41,110 bases of DNA, taken from assembly GCA_040756435.1 (NCBI GenBank), contig JBFLZD010000034.1, forward strand, positions 1-41,110. The letters are read 5' to 3'. This DNA is from Spirochaetota bacterium (GTDB lineage Bacteria; Spirochaetota; UBA4802; UB4802). The notes beneath the pieces are model-generated. The model had not been told where the DNA came from. It worked only from the letters and a program-made list of their open reading frames with translations, and did no database searches. Made by a program: the position numbers and the translations under genes. This document shows, one piece after another, positions 8,738-18,156 of the stretch. Every line of letters starts with the position of its first letter. Positions within the stretch are counted from its first letter, which is position 1.

Positions 8738-9199
8738 ATGAAATATATGGAATATGTAGGTGCTTTTTTAATTATTATATCCGTCCTGATTGGCATAATT
8801 TCTTATCAGGGTTATAAGATTAATAATTTTAAGAAAATGGGAATTACTGCTCAGGCTAAGATATACAAAAAATACCAAAAAGAAAGTTCAGAACCATGGG
8901 GCATTAGAAGCATTAAAGATTCTCCCCGCTATAAATTTATTAGAAAGACCAACTATTTCTGTGATGTTTCTATGTTTCATGGAAGCGATAATAACCAAAG
9001 TGGCTTTATGTTTATTACTGCCTCATTGCAGATAAGCAAGCAAACTCTTTCAAAAATTAAAAAAGGAAGCAAAGTTGAAATTATATATCTACCCGATAAT
9101 CCGGATTCATCGGCATTAGTGTATAATGATTATAAAAATAATTTTTATAGTTTAGATGATAGTGCAATTACACTTAATCACAAAAACGGTAAAAAGTAA
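8738..9199 (+). CDS. DUF3592-like membrane protein
   Basis: 153 residues: one N-terminal membrane helix (about residues 5-25), then a soluble domain with the general pattern of DUF3592 proteins, namely GITAQAKIYK, an extended beta region, and the terminal GSKVEIIYLPDNPDSSALV (family GDxVxVxYxPxNP). Family function unknown. A strong GGAGG box precedes ATG 8738. The fragment that follows at 9212-9511 repeats the C-terminal pattern and appears paralogous. Confidence 0.7.
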   Translation: MKYMEYVGAFLIIISVLIGIISYQGYKINNFKKMGITAQAKIYKKYQKESSEPWGIRSIKDSPRYKFIRKTNYFCDVSMFHGSDNNQSGFMFITASLQISKQTLSKIKKGSKVEIIYLPDNPDSSALVYNDYKNNFYSLDDSAITLNHKNGKK

Positions 9200-9211
9200 A
9201 ATCCAGTTTAA

Positions 9212-9511
9212 AATCAACTCGACTCTGCAACTAGTAGTGCTAAGTTAATGTTCACGTCATATTCAGTTGCAGGATTGGGGAAGTTTACCACTGCAACAAT
9301 ACCACTTGATAAATCGATATATGATTCTCTAAAAGTTGGCGACTCAATAGAAGTGGTATATCTGCCAGAGGATCCACAAAATTCAGTGATTGCAAAAAAA
9401 ATGCTTGATAGTCTTATATATTTACCTCCATACCTTGGTATTGCTTTGGTGGCTCTATGCTTTGTGGTAGGAATAATTCTATTAAATATTAAAAAACCTC
9501 TTCCCTACTAA
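9212..9511 (+). pseudogene. Truncated DUF3592-like paralogue
   Basis: The frame opens at 9212 with the first ATG at 9248 (87 residues from there). The visible part matches only the C-terminal half of a DUF3592 protein: SATSSAKLMFTSYSVAGLG, then VGDSIEVVYLPEDPQNSVI (compare the preceding gene's KKGSKVEIIYLPDNPDSSAL), then a C-terminal membrane helix (about residues 60-80 from the ATG). The N-terminal helix and first strands expected of the family are missing, and ATG 9248 has no ribosome-binding site. I read this as the 3' remnant of a duplicated gene; a translated short protein is possible but less likely. Confidence 0.55.
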
Positions 9512-9535
9512 ATAGATATGGAAATTTATGAGAAA

Positions 9536-9729
9536 GGGGTTGTCTCAAAAGACATCTTCTGCAATAACTTTTGCCATACTGTCATTGCGAGGAACGAAGT
9601 GACGAAGCAATCTTGTCTTCTGTGGTATTTAGATTGCTTCACTTCGACATGCTCAGTGCAAGCGCTACGCTCGCAATGACTTTGCACCCGCGTCATTGAG
9701 AACTCCACGGATTGATTTGGGACACCCCC
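9536..9729. mobile_element. MITE-like palindromic element, copy A
   Basis: About 194 bp with no coding capacity. The ends are inverted: GGGGTTGTCTCAAAAGACA at the left and, as reverse complement of the right end, GGGGGTGTCCCAAA. Inside is the inverted repeat GTCATTGCGAGGAACGAAGTGACGAAGCAATC ... AGATTGCTTC ... CGCTCGCAATGAC. A second copy with the same ends and core lies at 21330-21558. Transposase-like terminal repeats without a transposase indicate a non-autonomous element; no clear target-site duplication was found. Confidence 0.7.
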
Positions 9730-9761
9730 ATTTTGTTGCAATTGCGTCTTTTTTTACTTAA

Positions 9762-9943
9762 GGAATATGCCCCATTGAAATTGCCGAGGGAATGACGCCT
9801 GCTTATATTGCACAGGTCGTAAAACCATTTCTGGAAGCGCGATGATGTTTTACGATGTATCAAAGGTGCGCATTTATGTGCGTCCGGGAAAGACGGATTT
9901 TCTAAAAAAAGCCTCAACGACCCTGCAGGTGGGGTTAATATAA
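9762..9943 (+). pseudogene. Unrecognised gene debris
   Basis: Two short open stretches that read like real protein but have no start or adequate length: 9762-9845 (EIAEGMTPAYIAQVVKPFLE..., then TGA) and 9845-9943 (MFYDVSKVRIYVRPGKTDF..., ending in TAA). They overlap end to start as genes in an operon would. Composition is richer in GC than the surroundings. I do not recognise either family. They lie directly beside the MITE-like element, suggesting an insertion or deletion scar. Confidence 0.35.
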
Positions 9944-9974
9944 TTAGAGGGCATTCTAAAATTTGGGAAAAGAC

Positions 9975-10478
9975 TTATGACAGCCGCTCAAGGTGTTTTC
10001 TTATAACAGCATTTTGTTTCTCTTCAAACGATTCATAATCAAAAAGCCACTTACCAAAATTATCTTCCCTGAAAAGCTGTATTACATCTTCACAAAAAGG
10101 GTATAATTTTTCTGATAGATCTTTTAATTGCTCTTCTTCACTTTTTGAAGCGCGGACTTTAGAAAATATATGAGCAGTGTCAACAGAAGTTCTAGTTATG
10201 AAATCTATTATGGCACTTGCGTAATACCAATACCGGTATCCATTAATTACATCTTCCCATCCAATAGGCGACGATAAAGTACCAAAAAGGATATTTACCT
10301 CACCCTGCGAGCTATAGAACTTAATGCGGCAATCCTTAGATTCAATTATCACTAAACAATGTTCGCCGCCTCTGGCTGATGAGCTATGTACCACATCAAA
10401 TTTATATTCTTTGAATAAATATTTGAAATGCTTTTTTATTAATTTTATAAAATCCCTGCATTCACCATTTAATAACAT
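9975..10478 (-). CDS. Hypothetical protein, 167 residues
   Basis: Not recognised. No signal peptide or membrane segment. It has an N-terminal alpha/beta part with several strands (HCLVIIESKDCRIKFYSSQG, VNILFGTL, residues about 40-70) followed by a mostly helical C-terminal half. A GGAAAG box is 5 bases before ATG 10478. The size and fold pattern resemble small contact-dependent immunity proteins, but no toxin is next to it, so this is only a guess. It precedes a 180-base AT-rich gap and two exported-protein genes on the same strand. Confidence 0.6.
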   Translation of the reverse strand: MLLNGECRDFIKLIKKHFKYLFKEYKFDVVHSSSARGGEHCLVIIESKDCRIKFYSSQGEVNILFGTLSSPIGWEDVINGYRYWYYASAIIDFITRTSVDTAHIFSKVRASKSEEEQLKDLSEKLYPFCEDVIQLFREDNFGKWLFDYESFEEKQNAVIRKHLERLS

Positions 10479-10658
10479 AATGCTTTCCGCGTTTTGTTAG
10501 TTAAATCGATATGTTTATGCCATAAAATCTTATTGCCAAATCTTTTTTTTACAATCTTTCCACTATTGCCTTATATTTATTAGACACAAACCCAGTAAAA
10601 ATTTCATCTACCATACATAAAATACTGATAAATAAATCCTTTAGTCAAAAGTATTTAT

Positions 10659-11384
10659 TTAATATTTTATAATCAGAGTAACATCTTCAAATTGTTTTTT
10701 CCATTCAGAAATTGTTTTTGGCAATTTGTTTTTGAACTTGGCATCTGAGCTCACATAATAAATTTTATCCTCTTCAAGCCATGCAATGTAGAAGTGTTTG
10801 CCAGGTGTAAACATAACAATAGCAGCCATATCATCACACATCCCGGCAACACAACCCTCAATTACCGTAGCATTAAAATTATCAAGGCACTTTTGATGTG
10901 ATATCACATGCAAGCGATATACAAAGGAAGTATAAGATTTCCCAAGTGTATTTTTAATCTTTTTTATTAGCAAACTGTCATGTATAATATTTTTTAGCCT
11001 TTCATCTGCAAGCTCTTCTTCAGGAATTATTTTTGATGTAAAATTTCCATCAAACACCACCCCTGCTCCACCATAATATCCTTCACAGTTCTTTGTTGTA
11101 ACTACAATACCATGAGCAGTAAGTTTAAAGTGGATTTCTCTGTCATCATCAGAATCCAGAATGCATATAGCAGTATTATCTTTTAGCACTGCATTGCCTT
11201 CTATTACACCAGTATGGGCACCAGAATATGCTGTTAATACAAAATGAAAAGAATCCTGTGTTACCACACTAATTACAAGCTCAGCATTATCTACTAGACT
11301 ATTCCTGTACCAGGTTCCTTCCCAGCTATTATCTGATGCCCCTATGATACTTAAAAAAAATAATAGAATATACTTAATAGTCAT
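10659..11384 (-). CDS. Exported hypothetical protein with lipocalin-like beta region
   Basis: 241 residues. A Sec signal peptide covers residues about 1-16. The next ~100 residues begin WEGTWYRN and continue as alternating beta strands ending GGAGVVFDGNF, a pattern common in small secreted barrel or LprI-associated proteins that describe substrate 'GtWy...fdGxY'. The C-terminal half (about 125-241) has a Cys pair region (CLDNFNATVIEGCVAGMCDD) and strands ending in FYIAWLEEDKIYYVSS. Function unknown. The next gene upstream (11437-12381), also exported, is on the same strand 52 bases away, so the two are probably one transcript. Confidence 0.65.
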   Translation of the reverse strand: MTIKYILLFFLSIIGASDNSWEGTWYRNSLVDNAELVISVVTQDSFHFVLTAYSGAHTGVIEGNAVLKDNTAICILDSDDDREIHFKLTAHGIVVTTKNCEGYYGGAGVVFDGNFTSKIIPEEELADERLKNIIHDSLLIKKIKNTLGKSYTSFVYRLHVISHQKCLDNFNATVIEGCVAGMCDDMAAIVMFTPGKHFYIAWLEEDKIYYVSSDAKFKNKLPKTISEWKKQFEDVTLIIKY

Positions 11385-11436
11385 CTAACAGCCTTTTTAA
11401 TAATTAAAAAACAATTTGATACTATTAAACCGTGCA

Positions 11437-12381
11437 TTAACACATTGGACTCCAGAATCTGTTGTTAATCAAGAAATCCTTAAATGACATCTTTGCAGGT
11501 TTTCCTTTTTTACTTTTAATTGAAAACCTTCCATCTTGCTTTGACCAGCCCAACACTACCTCAGTAGATTCAAGACTCTGGTATAAAGTATATATATTCC
11601 ATAATTCATTTAATGCTTTCTGCAAATCATTTTGCGATTTAAAACGACTTTCATCATTACCTATAGCATCCATAACTGCATTTTTATCTTTTGCAGAAAT
11701 TTTATTAAAATTACCCTTCATTATATGATCAAGAGTAGCTGGATCCTTCATTGATCTTGCTATATCAGCTATCCTATAAAGAGATGTACAATTTTTTGCA
11801 CCTTCTTTTTCCCTGTATTCAAAACACAGTAAACCGTTGCCGTCAGGTCGCAATCCAAAAGGAACCAGTTCAATTGTTACTTTAGTATCTGTACCATAGC
11901 GGGGAATTTCAAAATTAAGGAAAAAAACGGGATAATTTATTTTTCCCTGTACCGGTTGGGAAATGAATGTATGTATACCAAAATCTTTTGGCATTAAATC
12001 ATTTAAATTTTTATTTGATGAAATCTTTTTTTCCCAGCTGCATTTGTATGAATCTGACTGTAAAAATATATATTCACCAGCACTGTTGACGTAGGCTCCC
12101 ACCGTTGAAGTACACGAGCATCCACACTCAGGCCAGCTTCCTGAAATTTGGAGATAGCCATTTTTGGAATCATCTATAACATTACCATCAGGCTTCCCAT
12201 CACCATTCTCATCCACAAAATTAGAATAGCATTTTTTTGCTCTTTCCCATAACATCTGGCTTAATGATTTTTTTGCCTGCCCGGCTCCTGAAACAGGAAT
12301 AAAGGTCAGCACTATCAAAAGCAAAAACATCCATTTTGCAGCCTCAACCCCTTTTTTTGCATACATTCTTGTAGTATTCAT
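11437..12381 (-). CDS. Exported hypothetical protein with a calcium-loop-like motif
   Basis: 314 residues from ATG 12381, which has a good GGAGG box; the longer frame to 12507 lacks one and lies in promoter DNA. A signal peptide covers residues about 15-36. Near residues 60-75 is DENGDGKPDG, resembling the DxDxDG calcium-binding loop of EF-hand or dockerin-type proteins. A cluster of cysteines follows (ECGCSCTS and later KCSW). The remainder is beta-rich and unrecognised. It sits with other exported unknowns, upstream of the 10659 gene on the same strand. Confidence 0.65.
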   Translation of the reverse strand: MNTTRMYAKKGVEAAKWMFLLLIVLTFIPVSGAGQAKKSLSQMLWERAKKCYSNFVDENGDGKPDGNVIDDSKNGYLQISGSWPECGCSCTSTVGAYVNSAGEYIFLQSDSYKCSWEKKISSNKNLNDLMPKDFGIHTFISQPVQGKINYPVFFLNFEIPRYGTDTKVTIELVPFGLRPDGNGLLCFEYREKEGAKNCTSLYRIADIARSMKDPATLDHIMKGNFNKISAKDKNAVMDAIGNDESRFKSQNDLQKALNELWNIYTLYQSLESTEVVLGWSKQDGRFSIKSKKGKPAKMSFKDFLINNRFWSPMC

Positions 12382-12750
12382 TATATACCTCCAAAATATT
12401 ATAGTATGCTGAAATAGTTTCAGCACATTTGCACTATATTTATATCTAACAATATAAAACCACAGCACCTGCTTAACTGTAGATAGCTCATTGATGCAAT
12501 TATACAAATGTATGGTAATTGTTTAAACACTAAGCGATAGATAGTATTGGTACACAAAATCTCTTAAAAAAGCGTCTTTGGAAAATATAAAAAATAAATG
12601 GTAATTGTCAATACAATTATTGTTAACATCTATTATCATTTGATAGATTGTTTGTTTATATATTACACTATTTTACTTGACTTTTATAATTGAAGGCATT
12701 AATGCTTATGCATCTTCATAAATTTTTTATAGTTTAAGGAGGTTTTAACT

Positions 12751-13014
12751 ATGAAAAAAGTCATTTTCATTTTTATTCTTGTTTTTTGTATGTCAGTAAC
12801 GCTTTATGCTGCAGACCTGGTTAACAAAGATTCAAAAAAATATACTATTGAAGTTACCACATATGGTACTCTCAATACTTCTATTGGAAGCAATACAACA
12901 CTGATGGGTGGTGCACCAGATGGTGCAACAATTAAGATAAAAGAAACAGGCTCAACAATTAAAGTAAATGGCAGTAAACCAGTTATCATAAAAGATGGGA
13001 AATTGTCTCAATAA
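12751..13014 (+). CDS. Small exported protein, 87 residues
   Basis: A very strong ribosome-binding site (AAGGAGG) precedes ATG 12751. The signal peptide runs to about residue 20 (LYA-AD). The ~67-residue mature protein is rich in Thr, Gly, Ile and Lys, with no cysteine, and reads as alternating beta strands (TIEVTTYGTLNTSIGSN, ATIKIKETGSTIKVNG). A perfect intrinsic terminator follows, so it is a single-gene unit. Strong expression signals suggest an abundant periplasmic or surface protein; the family is not recognised. Confidence 0.75.
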   Translation: MKKVIFIFILVFCMSVTLYAADLVNKDSKKYTIEVTTYGTLNTSIGSNTTLMGGAPDGATIKIKETGSTIKVNGSKPVIIKDGKLSQ

Positions 13015-13047
13015 AATCTTGTAGGCTACATCTTATTTTATAACTTC

Positions 13048-13084
13048 AAAAACACTGGTTATTATAATTAAACCAGTGTTTTTT
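13048..13084 (+). terminator. Intrinsic terminator after the small exported protein
   Basis: A 13-bp perfect stem (AAAAACACTGGTT / AACCAGTGTTTTT) with a 10-base loop and a T-run, 34 bases after the stop codon at 13014. It would work for the + strand gene. Confidence 0.9.
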
Positions 13085-13740
13085 GTCTGTACATAAAAAG
13101 TCGCAAATTATAAAATAGAAAGCCAATTTCGTACACAAAGTATATTTTTATTAAGTGATAGCGATGATTTCTATAATAAACATACAAATTCATTCTGCTA
13201 TTTGGATTCATAATACTACCCAACAAATTCCATGAAAATTACATTCTGTTATTTCTACGAATACATTAACTTCTATTATTTCGACAAACATGAGCTCTTT
13301 TCATTTCGACTTTATTTTGCCGATTATATCATTTCGACAAGTAAAGTGAGGAGAAATCGTAAAGTAGTGAGTAAAGATTTGTCACTGTGCTTAAAATGAC
13401 ACGCTATTTGTCTTTTAAACGAGGGAAGCAAGAAGAAATCCTACACTATGAAGTAAAGATATTTCGTTATATCTAAAATAACACGATGGTACACTCAAAA
13501 TATAATAATGCTATGCTCAAAATAATCGGAAGCAGTTAATATACATCACATTTAAATGAAAATAAAAGATTCGCACAAAACTAATTTGTTAATAAAATCC
13601 TCATTATAAATACAAAGGCAAGTGATGTATCGTACCAGTAAAATGTCCCAATTATTTACACAGTAAACACCGTTATTTAATGGTTATTATTTCTCACTTA
13701 CATGTCATACAAATATATTTTTACTGTAACAAAAATTTAA
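13085..13740. repeat. Non-coding gap with decayed palindromic repeats
   Basis: No credible gene. Between about 13258 and 13460 there are several degenerate copies of the TCATTTCGA...GAGAAATC family seen at 2185 and 33433: ATTTCTACGAA, ATTTCGACAAACATG, CATTTCGACTTT, CATTTCGACAAGTAAAGTGAGGAGAAATCG and the reverse ...CTTAAAATGACACG. The mutations indicate an old insertion that is no longer conserved. The remainder is plain AT-rich sequence. Confidence 0.65.
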
Positions 13741-13743
13741 TTA

Positions 13744-13773
13744 TTGACACAATAGCACATATGCGTTTACATT
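13744..13773 (+). promoter_or_regulatory. Candidate promoter for the STAS gene
   Basis: A consensus TTGACA (13744-13749) is followed after 18 bases by TACATT (13768-13773), about 37 bases before ATG 13811. Confidence 0.5.
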
Positions 13774-13810
13774 AGTCTGGTAAGACTTGAATATAAACAG
13801 GGGTACCCAC

Positions 13811-14110
13811 ATGGAAATCAACCTTAACAATAAGGGAAATCTGGTCGAGGTTAAAGTTAAAGGCGATATTGAGATGATGTCCATCAAAGAGTTTAAAGAA
13901 AAACTCCTTGCAGTTGGCGAAGACAATGATGTGGATATAGCACTTGACCTGTCTGAGGTTGATTATATCGATTCCTCAGGTGTTGGCGTCCTTATCAGCC
14001 TGAATAAAATACAGAAGAAAAAAGGCAAAAAACTGGAACTCATCAATGTCAGCCCAAAAGTTCTTAATGTATTAAAATTAAGCTCACTTGCTGAAGTTTT
14101 TAATTTATAA
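13811..14110 (+). CDS. STAS-domain anti-sigma factor antagonist
   Basis: 99 residues, a complete single STAS domain of the SpoIIAA/RsbV type. The phospho-acceptor loop DYIDSSGVGVL is present, with Ser55/Ser56 in the DSSG motif. Such proteins bind a kinase-type anti-sigma factor when unphosphorylated and are reactivated by SpoIIE-type phosphatases. I start at ATG 13811 (AGGGG box), not the TTG at 13787. No RsbW/SpoIIAB-type kinase is in the window, so its partner is elsewhere; the two SpoIIE-domain proteins at 18157 and 26636 are possible phosphatases (inference). ispF follows 32 bases later, with a GCGATAGTT word in the gap. Confidence 0.92.
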   Translation: MEINLNNKGNLVEVKVKGDIEMMSIKEFKEKLLAVGEDNDVDIALDLSEVDYIDSSGVGVLISLNKIQKKKGKKLELINVSPKVLNVLKLSSLAEVFNL

Positions 14111-14142
14111 TTGGCGATAGTTCCTGATACCAGTTCCTTTAT

Positions 14143-14640
14143 ATGCATAATCTCACAGCTTACAGAACAGGCATTGGCTTTGATGCTCACCAACTTGTCA
14201 AGGGCAGGAAGCTTATTATTGGTGGTGTGCATATACCGTATGAATATGGCTTGCTTGGCCACTCAGATGCCGATGTTTTAACCCATGCAATTATTGACGC
14301 ATTGCTTGGTGCAGGCAACTTAGGCGATATTGGCACACTCTATCCCGACACCAGCAATCAGTATAAAGATAAATACAGCATTGAAATGCTAAAAGACACC
14401 TATCAGCTTTTAACCAAGCATGATATTGAAATTATAAATATTGATGCAGTGATACTATGCCAAAAACCTAAAATTGCACCCTATTCAGGCCAGATGAAAG
14501 AAATAATTTCAGCTGCCTGCGGCAACCTGCCTGTATCATCCATATCAATAAAAGGTAAAACTACCGAAGGAATGGGATTCACTGGAACAGGTGAAGGCAT
14601 AGCTGCACTGGCAACATGCCTGGTGTTTTTTAAAGAATAA
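14143..14640 (+). CDS. ispF: 2-C-methyl-D-erythritol 2,4-cyclodiphosphate synthase
   Basis: Fifth enzyme of the MEP isoprenoid pathway: converts CDP-methylerythritol 2-phosphate to the cyclic diphosphate, releasing CMP. 165 residues, the normal length. The zinc ligands Asp14, His16 (GFDAH) and His48 (VLTH), the HSDAD loop at 40-44 and the C-terminal KGKTTEGMGFTG motif are all present. It starts 32 bases after the STAS gene. IspD is not adjacent. Confidence 0.97.
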   Translation: MHNLTAYRTGIGFDAHQLVKGRKLIIGGVHIPYEYGLLGHSDADVLTHAIIDALLGAGNLGDIGTLYPDTSNQYKDKYSIEMLKDTYQLLTKHDIEIINIDAVILCQKPKIAPYSGQMKEIISAACGNLPVSSISIKGKTTEGMGFTGTGEGIAALATCLVFFKE

Positions 14641-14884
14641 TGTACAAAAACGTAAATCCCACCGGATAACGATATCCAAAAAATCACAAATACAGGTTGA
14701 CAGCTAACAACAAATTTATATTGATAGTTCATTCAAATGGACATGCGTCTAATGTCATTTTAACAATTGCACGTATAGTCACTGAATGTTTTTACAAGAA
14801 ACGTAAATTAACATCTTTGTCATTCTGACTACAATGAAATTGTAAAAAAAAGAATAAATATTTTTACAACACAGGAGCACTGCT

Positions 14885-16099
14885 ATGATAAAAAACGATA
14901 TTGAACTGCTAAAACGAGGTGTTGAAGAAATTATCCCTCTGGATGAATTTGAAAAAAAAATTGAACGATCACAAAAAGAAAACAAACCACTCATTATAAA
15001 AGCAGGCTTTGACCCAACTGCACCGGATATTCACTTAGGACATACCGTGTTGTTGCGCAAAATGCGCCATTTCCAGCAAATGGGGCATACAGTTATTTTC
15101 CTCATTGGCGATTTTACCGCCATGATAGGGGACCCTTCTGGAAAATCCCAGACTCGTAAAAGGCTGACTCGTGAAGAAGTTTTGAGCAATGCTGAAACCT
15201 ATAAAAAGCAGGTTTTCAAAATCCTTGATCCTGAAAAAACCATCGTTGATTTTAACTCACGCTGGTGCATACCCATGAGTTTTGCTGATGTTCTTGATCT
15301 TGCATCACGGTATAACGTTGCTCGAATGTTAGAGCGTGATGATTTTGCTAAACGCTATAAAGATGGTGTGCCTATTTCCATATTGGAATTTTTGTATCCT
15401 TTAATTCAGGGCTATGATTCCGTGGCACTGAAAGCAGATATTGAATTAGGTGGTACTGATCAAAAATTTAACCTGCTGGTTGGTCGAGACCTTCAGCGTG
15501 AATATGGACAGGAGCCACAGGTTATCATGACCTTACCGTTACTGGTGGGCCTTGATGGTGTTCAGAAGATGAGTAAATCGCTTAATAATTATATTGGCAT
15601 AGATGAAGATCCACAACAGATTTTTGGGAAGGTCATGTCAATATCTGACGATCTCATGTTTTTATATTATGAGCTTGTCACTGACGTTCCACGAACTGAA
15701 ATTGAAAGCTACAAAAAAGGGATACAGGATGGTTCAGTGCATCCCAAAGATGTAAAGGTGAGGCTGGCAAAGGAAATATGCGCACAGTTTTATAATGAAG
15801 AGATAGCCCAAAAGGCAAAGATGGAATTTGACAAAATATTTGTACAAAAAGACCTGCCATCAGAGATGCCCGAGTTTAAAGTACCTGAATCCGAGAAAAA
15901 GAACAATACAATATGGATTGTGAAGTTACTGGTTTTGGCTGGCATGGCAAAAACAAATGGTGAAGCACGCAGACTTATTGAAGGCGGTGGAGTGTATATT
16001 GATGGCAATAAGGTAGAAAATCCTGATGCCGAAATTCCCTGCAGTGCATCTTTTATTATTAAAGTTGGGAAACGCCGTTTTGTTAAAATACTTCCGTAA
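14885..16099 (+). CDS. tyrS: Tyrosyl-tRNA synthetase
   Basis: Charges tRNA-Tyr. 404 residues, class I synthetase: HLGH (HIGH motif) at 50-53, KMSKS at 228-232 and a C-terminal S4 RNA-binding domain (about 340-404, [19 protein letters not shown]). The TAPDIHLGH context and overall length fit the TyrZ-like subgroup rather than the E. coli type. An AGGAG box precedes ATG 14885. No T-box leader is apparent in the 245 bases upstream. Confidence 0.97.
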   Translation: MIKNDIELLKRGVEEIIPLDEFEKKIERSQKENKPLIIKAGFDPTAPDIHLGHTVLLRKMRHFQQMGHTVIFLIGDFTAMIGDPSGKSQTRKRLTREEVLSNAETYKKQVFKILDPEKTIVDFNSRWCIPMSFADVLDLASRYNVARMLERDDFAKRYKDGVPISILEFLYPLIQGYDSVALKADIELGGTDQKFNLLVGRDLQREYGQEPQVIMTLPLLVGLDGVQKMSKSLNNYIGIDEDPQQIFGKVMSISDDLMFLYYELVTDVPRTEIESYKKGIQDGSVHPKDVKVRLAKEICAQFYNEEIAQKAKMEFDKIFVQKDLPSEMPEFKVPESEKKNNTIWIVKLLVLAGMAKTNGEARRLIEGGGVYIDGNKVENPDAEIPCSASFIIKVGKRRFVKILP

Positions 16100-16150
16100 C
16101 TTTTTTCCCGTTTCTACACTAATTTTTTTAGTAACTTAAATCTACAAACT

Positions 16151-16714
16151 ATGTCAGAATATAGTGATAATGAACTTATAGACAGGGTAATTGCAGGTGA
16201 CACTGATGCATTTGCTGATATCATTACACGATACCAGAACAAAATTTTCAGGTATGTGTATACACGTGTATATGACTATGATGAGGCATGTGATATGACT
16301 CAGGATATATTCCTTATTACCATGGAATCGTTAAAAACATTCCGGAAAGAATCTCAATTTTCAACTTGGCTTTTTAGCATAGCTGTTAATTACTGTAAAA
16401 ATCACCGAAGAAAAAACAGGCATAAAGTATATTCAATACACTCAACTCAGGATGAAACGGAAATACAAATTCCTGATATTCGCCAAAACCAGGAAGAACT
16501 TGTCATAACAAATGAATTATTGCAGATAATGCTTGAGGAAATCCATAGATTACCAGATGACTACCGGGATATCCTTGTTTTAAGAGATATAGAAGGTGAA
16601 TCATACTCAGCAATTGCGCAAGCGTTACATTTAACTTTGGCCAATGTTAAAGTTCGTATCCACCGTGGGCGTGAGATGTTAAAAACTCGTTTGCAGCAAA
16701 GGGGGCTTTTATGA
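16151..16714 (+). CDS. ECF RNA polymerase sigma factor
   Basis: 187 residues, RpoE-like. Region 2 spans about 10-80 (YQNKIFRYVYTRVYDYDEACDMTQDIFL, FSTWLFSIAVNYCKNHRRK) and region 4 about 125-180 (LPDDYRDILVLRDIEGESYSAIAQALHLTLANVKVRIHRGR). Its stop overlaps the start of the next gene (ATGA), a zinc-finger anti-sigma factor, so the two are translationally coupled and form a classical signal-responsive pair. It would direct transcription of an unknown regulon once released from the anti-sigma factor. Confidence 0.95.
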   Translation: MSEYSDNELIDRVIAGDTDAFADIITRYQNKIFRYVYTRVYDYDEACDMTQDIFLITMESLKTFRKESQFSTWLFSIAVNYCKNHRRKNRHKVYSIHSTQDETEIQIPDIRQNQEELVITNELLQIMLEEIHRLPDDYRDILVLRDIEGESYSAIAQALHLTLANVKVRIHRGREMLKTRLQQRGLL

Positions 16715-17358
16715 ATCATATACCCGTTCATAAGCTTTCTGAATATATCGATGGCATTCTTGATGCCCAGGAAAAAGATGCCATTACATCACATATAAAA
16801 GAGTGCCCTGAATGCAAGCAAAACCTTCTGCAACTTCAGAAGATGATTGTTATGCTGTCATCCCTTAAAACGCTATCCATGCCTGCAACATTTGCAACTA
16901 ATACTCTGGCACGGGCTAAAAAGCAGTATTATCATAAACGGTATTACCGTTCATTGCGTGGCTCATTTTTTGCAGCTGCTATTATGCTTATAGCTATAAT
17001 AACCATGCTACCGGACTCAATCAAACATGATCAATTCATAAATCACATTACACAGAATACCCATAACACTACCAGATTAGATTGCATCATCCCAACCAAC
17101 ATGGACCTGAATACTGCAATGATGGTTATACAGCAACATAATGCACGGGTGCTGGATTACTCAAACTCATATGTTATTGTGGAATCTGATGTGAACAGTT
17201 TTTCATCAATACGGCAAATCATAAATAATTATGAGAGCTATCGCCACAATACAATATCCAATGTGGGTATTACTTATATGTCACAACAGGGAAAAACTTA
17301 TCCCGAATTATCACATGCCAACAAAAAGAAGTTTCTTTTCCGATTGCAGCTTCGCTAA
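16711..17358 (+). CDS. Zinc-finger anti-sigma factor (ZAS type)
   Basis: 215 residues. The N-terminal ZAS domain has the HxxxCxxC motif His28-Cys32-Cys35, which holds the ECF sigma factor. A single membrane helix lies at about 86-103 (FFAAAIMLIAIITML), followed by a periplasmic domain of about 110 residues with no recognised fold. The gene overlaps the sigma gene by 4 bases. The layout (cytoplasmic ZAS, one helix, periplasmic sensor) indicates release of the sigma factor in response to an envelope or redox signal. Confidence 0.9.
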   Translation: MNHIPVHKLSEYIDGILDAQEKDAITSHIKECPECKQNLLQLQKMIVMLSSLKTLSMPATFATNTLARAKKQYYHKRYYRSLRGSFFAAAIMLIAIITMLPDSIKHDQFINHITQNTHNTTRLDCIIPTNMDLNTAMMVIQQHNARVLDYSNSYVIVESDVNSFSSIRQIINNYESYRHNTISNVGITYMSQQGKTYPELSHANKKKFLFRLQLR

Positions 17359-17369
17359 AAATATATTTA

Positions 17370-17897
17370 CTACCTTTTAGTTTGTAATGCCTTAATAGCG
17401 TTTATAAAGTCATCATAAAAATCAGTTAAAAGATCGCCCTTACGTAATTGCCTGAACTGTGGCACTTTACCCTGTTGTATTTCCTTGCAATATTGTCGCA
17501 TTACATAAACAGGGCCTGCTATTCTATGGGTTAGATACACTCCATAAACAAAAAGCAACACTGCCTGGAATATTGTTATCCCAATAGCGCTATATAAAAG
17601 AATAAGATTATTATTTTTAATTGATTGTAGTATGCCTAAATTTTCCCTGAATGTTTTTTCACCAGCAACTACTATCTGATTTTCCTTATCCATTAGAGCT
17701 GGTGTTGTCATAAACATTTCTATGAGGTTTTCCTGATTAGCTGATATCTGATTAATATAATTGCTATTCTGAAAAACAAAAAACAATAGCACCAGTGAAA
17801 AACAGGTTAGCAGTATAATTGGTATAATAAGTATTTTTGTAGCGATAGTAACCTGAATAGACCTATCAATGAGGTAATGTTTTCGTTGCTTCAACAT
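17370..17897 (-). CDS. Membrane-anchored HAMP-domain protein
   Basis: 175 residues with two membrane helices (about 20-45 and 98-122), an extracytoplasmic loop of about 50 residues and a C-terminal HAMP domain starting THRIAGPVYVMRQYCKEI. Nothing follows the HAMP domain, so there is no kinase, methyl-accepting or cyclase output. Such short HAMP proteins occur next to SpoIIE-type phosphatases, and here the divergent neighbour (18157) is one, which suggests the pair works together (inference). A dispersed word lies in its 5' part (17842-17850). Confidence 0.85.
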   Translation of the reverse strand: MLKQRKHYLIDRSIQVTIATKILIIPIILLTCFSLVLLFFVFQNSNYINQISANQENLIEMFMTTPALMDKENQIVVAGEKTFRENLGILQSIKNNNLILLYSAIGITIFQAVLLFVYGVYLTHRIAGPVYVMRQYCKEIQQGKVPQFRQLRKGDLLTDFYDDFINAIKALQTKR

Positions 17898-18156
17898 ATC
17901 TTATTCCTCTACATTAATTATTTTGTATATGCCTGAATACAATAATAGATACTATCTTCATTATGTGTCAGTACTATACACGATAAATTGCATTACGTCA
18001 ACTACGTTTTTAGTTTTACTAATAAAACTTGACAATCAAGTAATTATAATGGTAGTATTGGCACCAAAGGTACAATTTTGTTCTAACAATATCGGTAAGA
18101 ATAGTTATGAAGCAGTACATATCCCATGCCAAATTTTAATTGGGAGGAATATCTCC

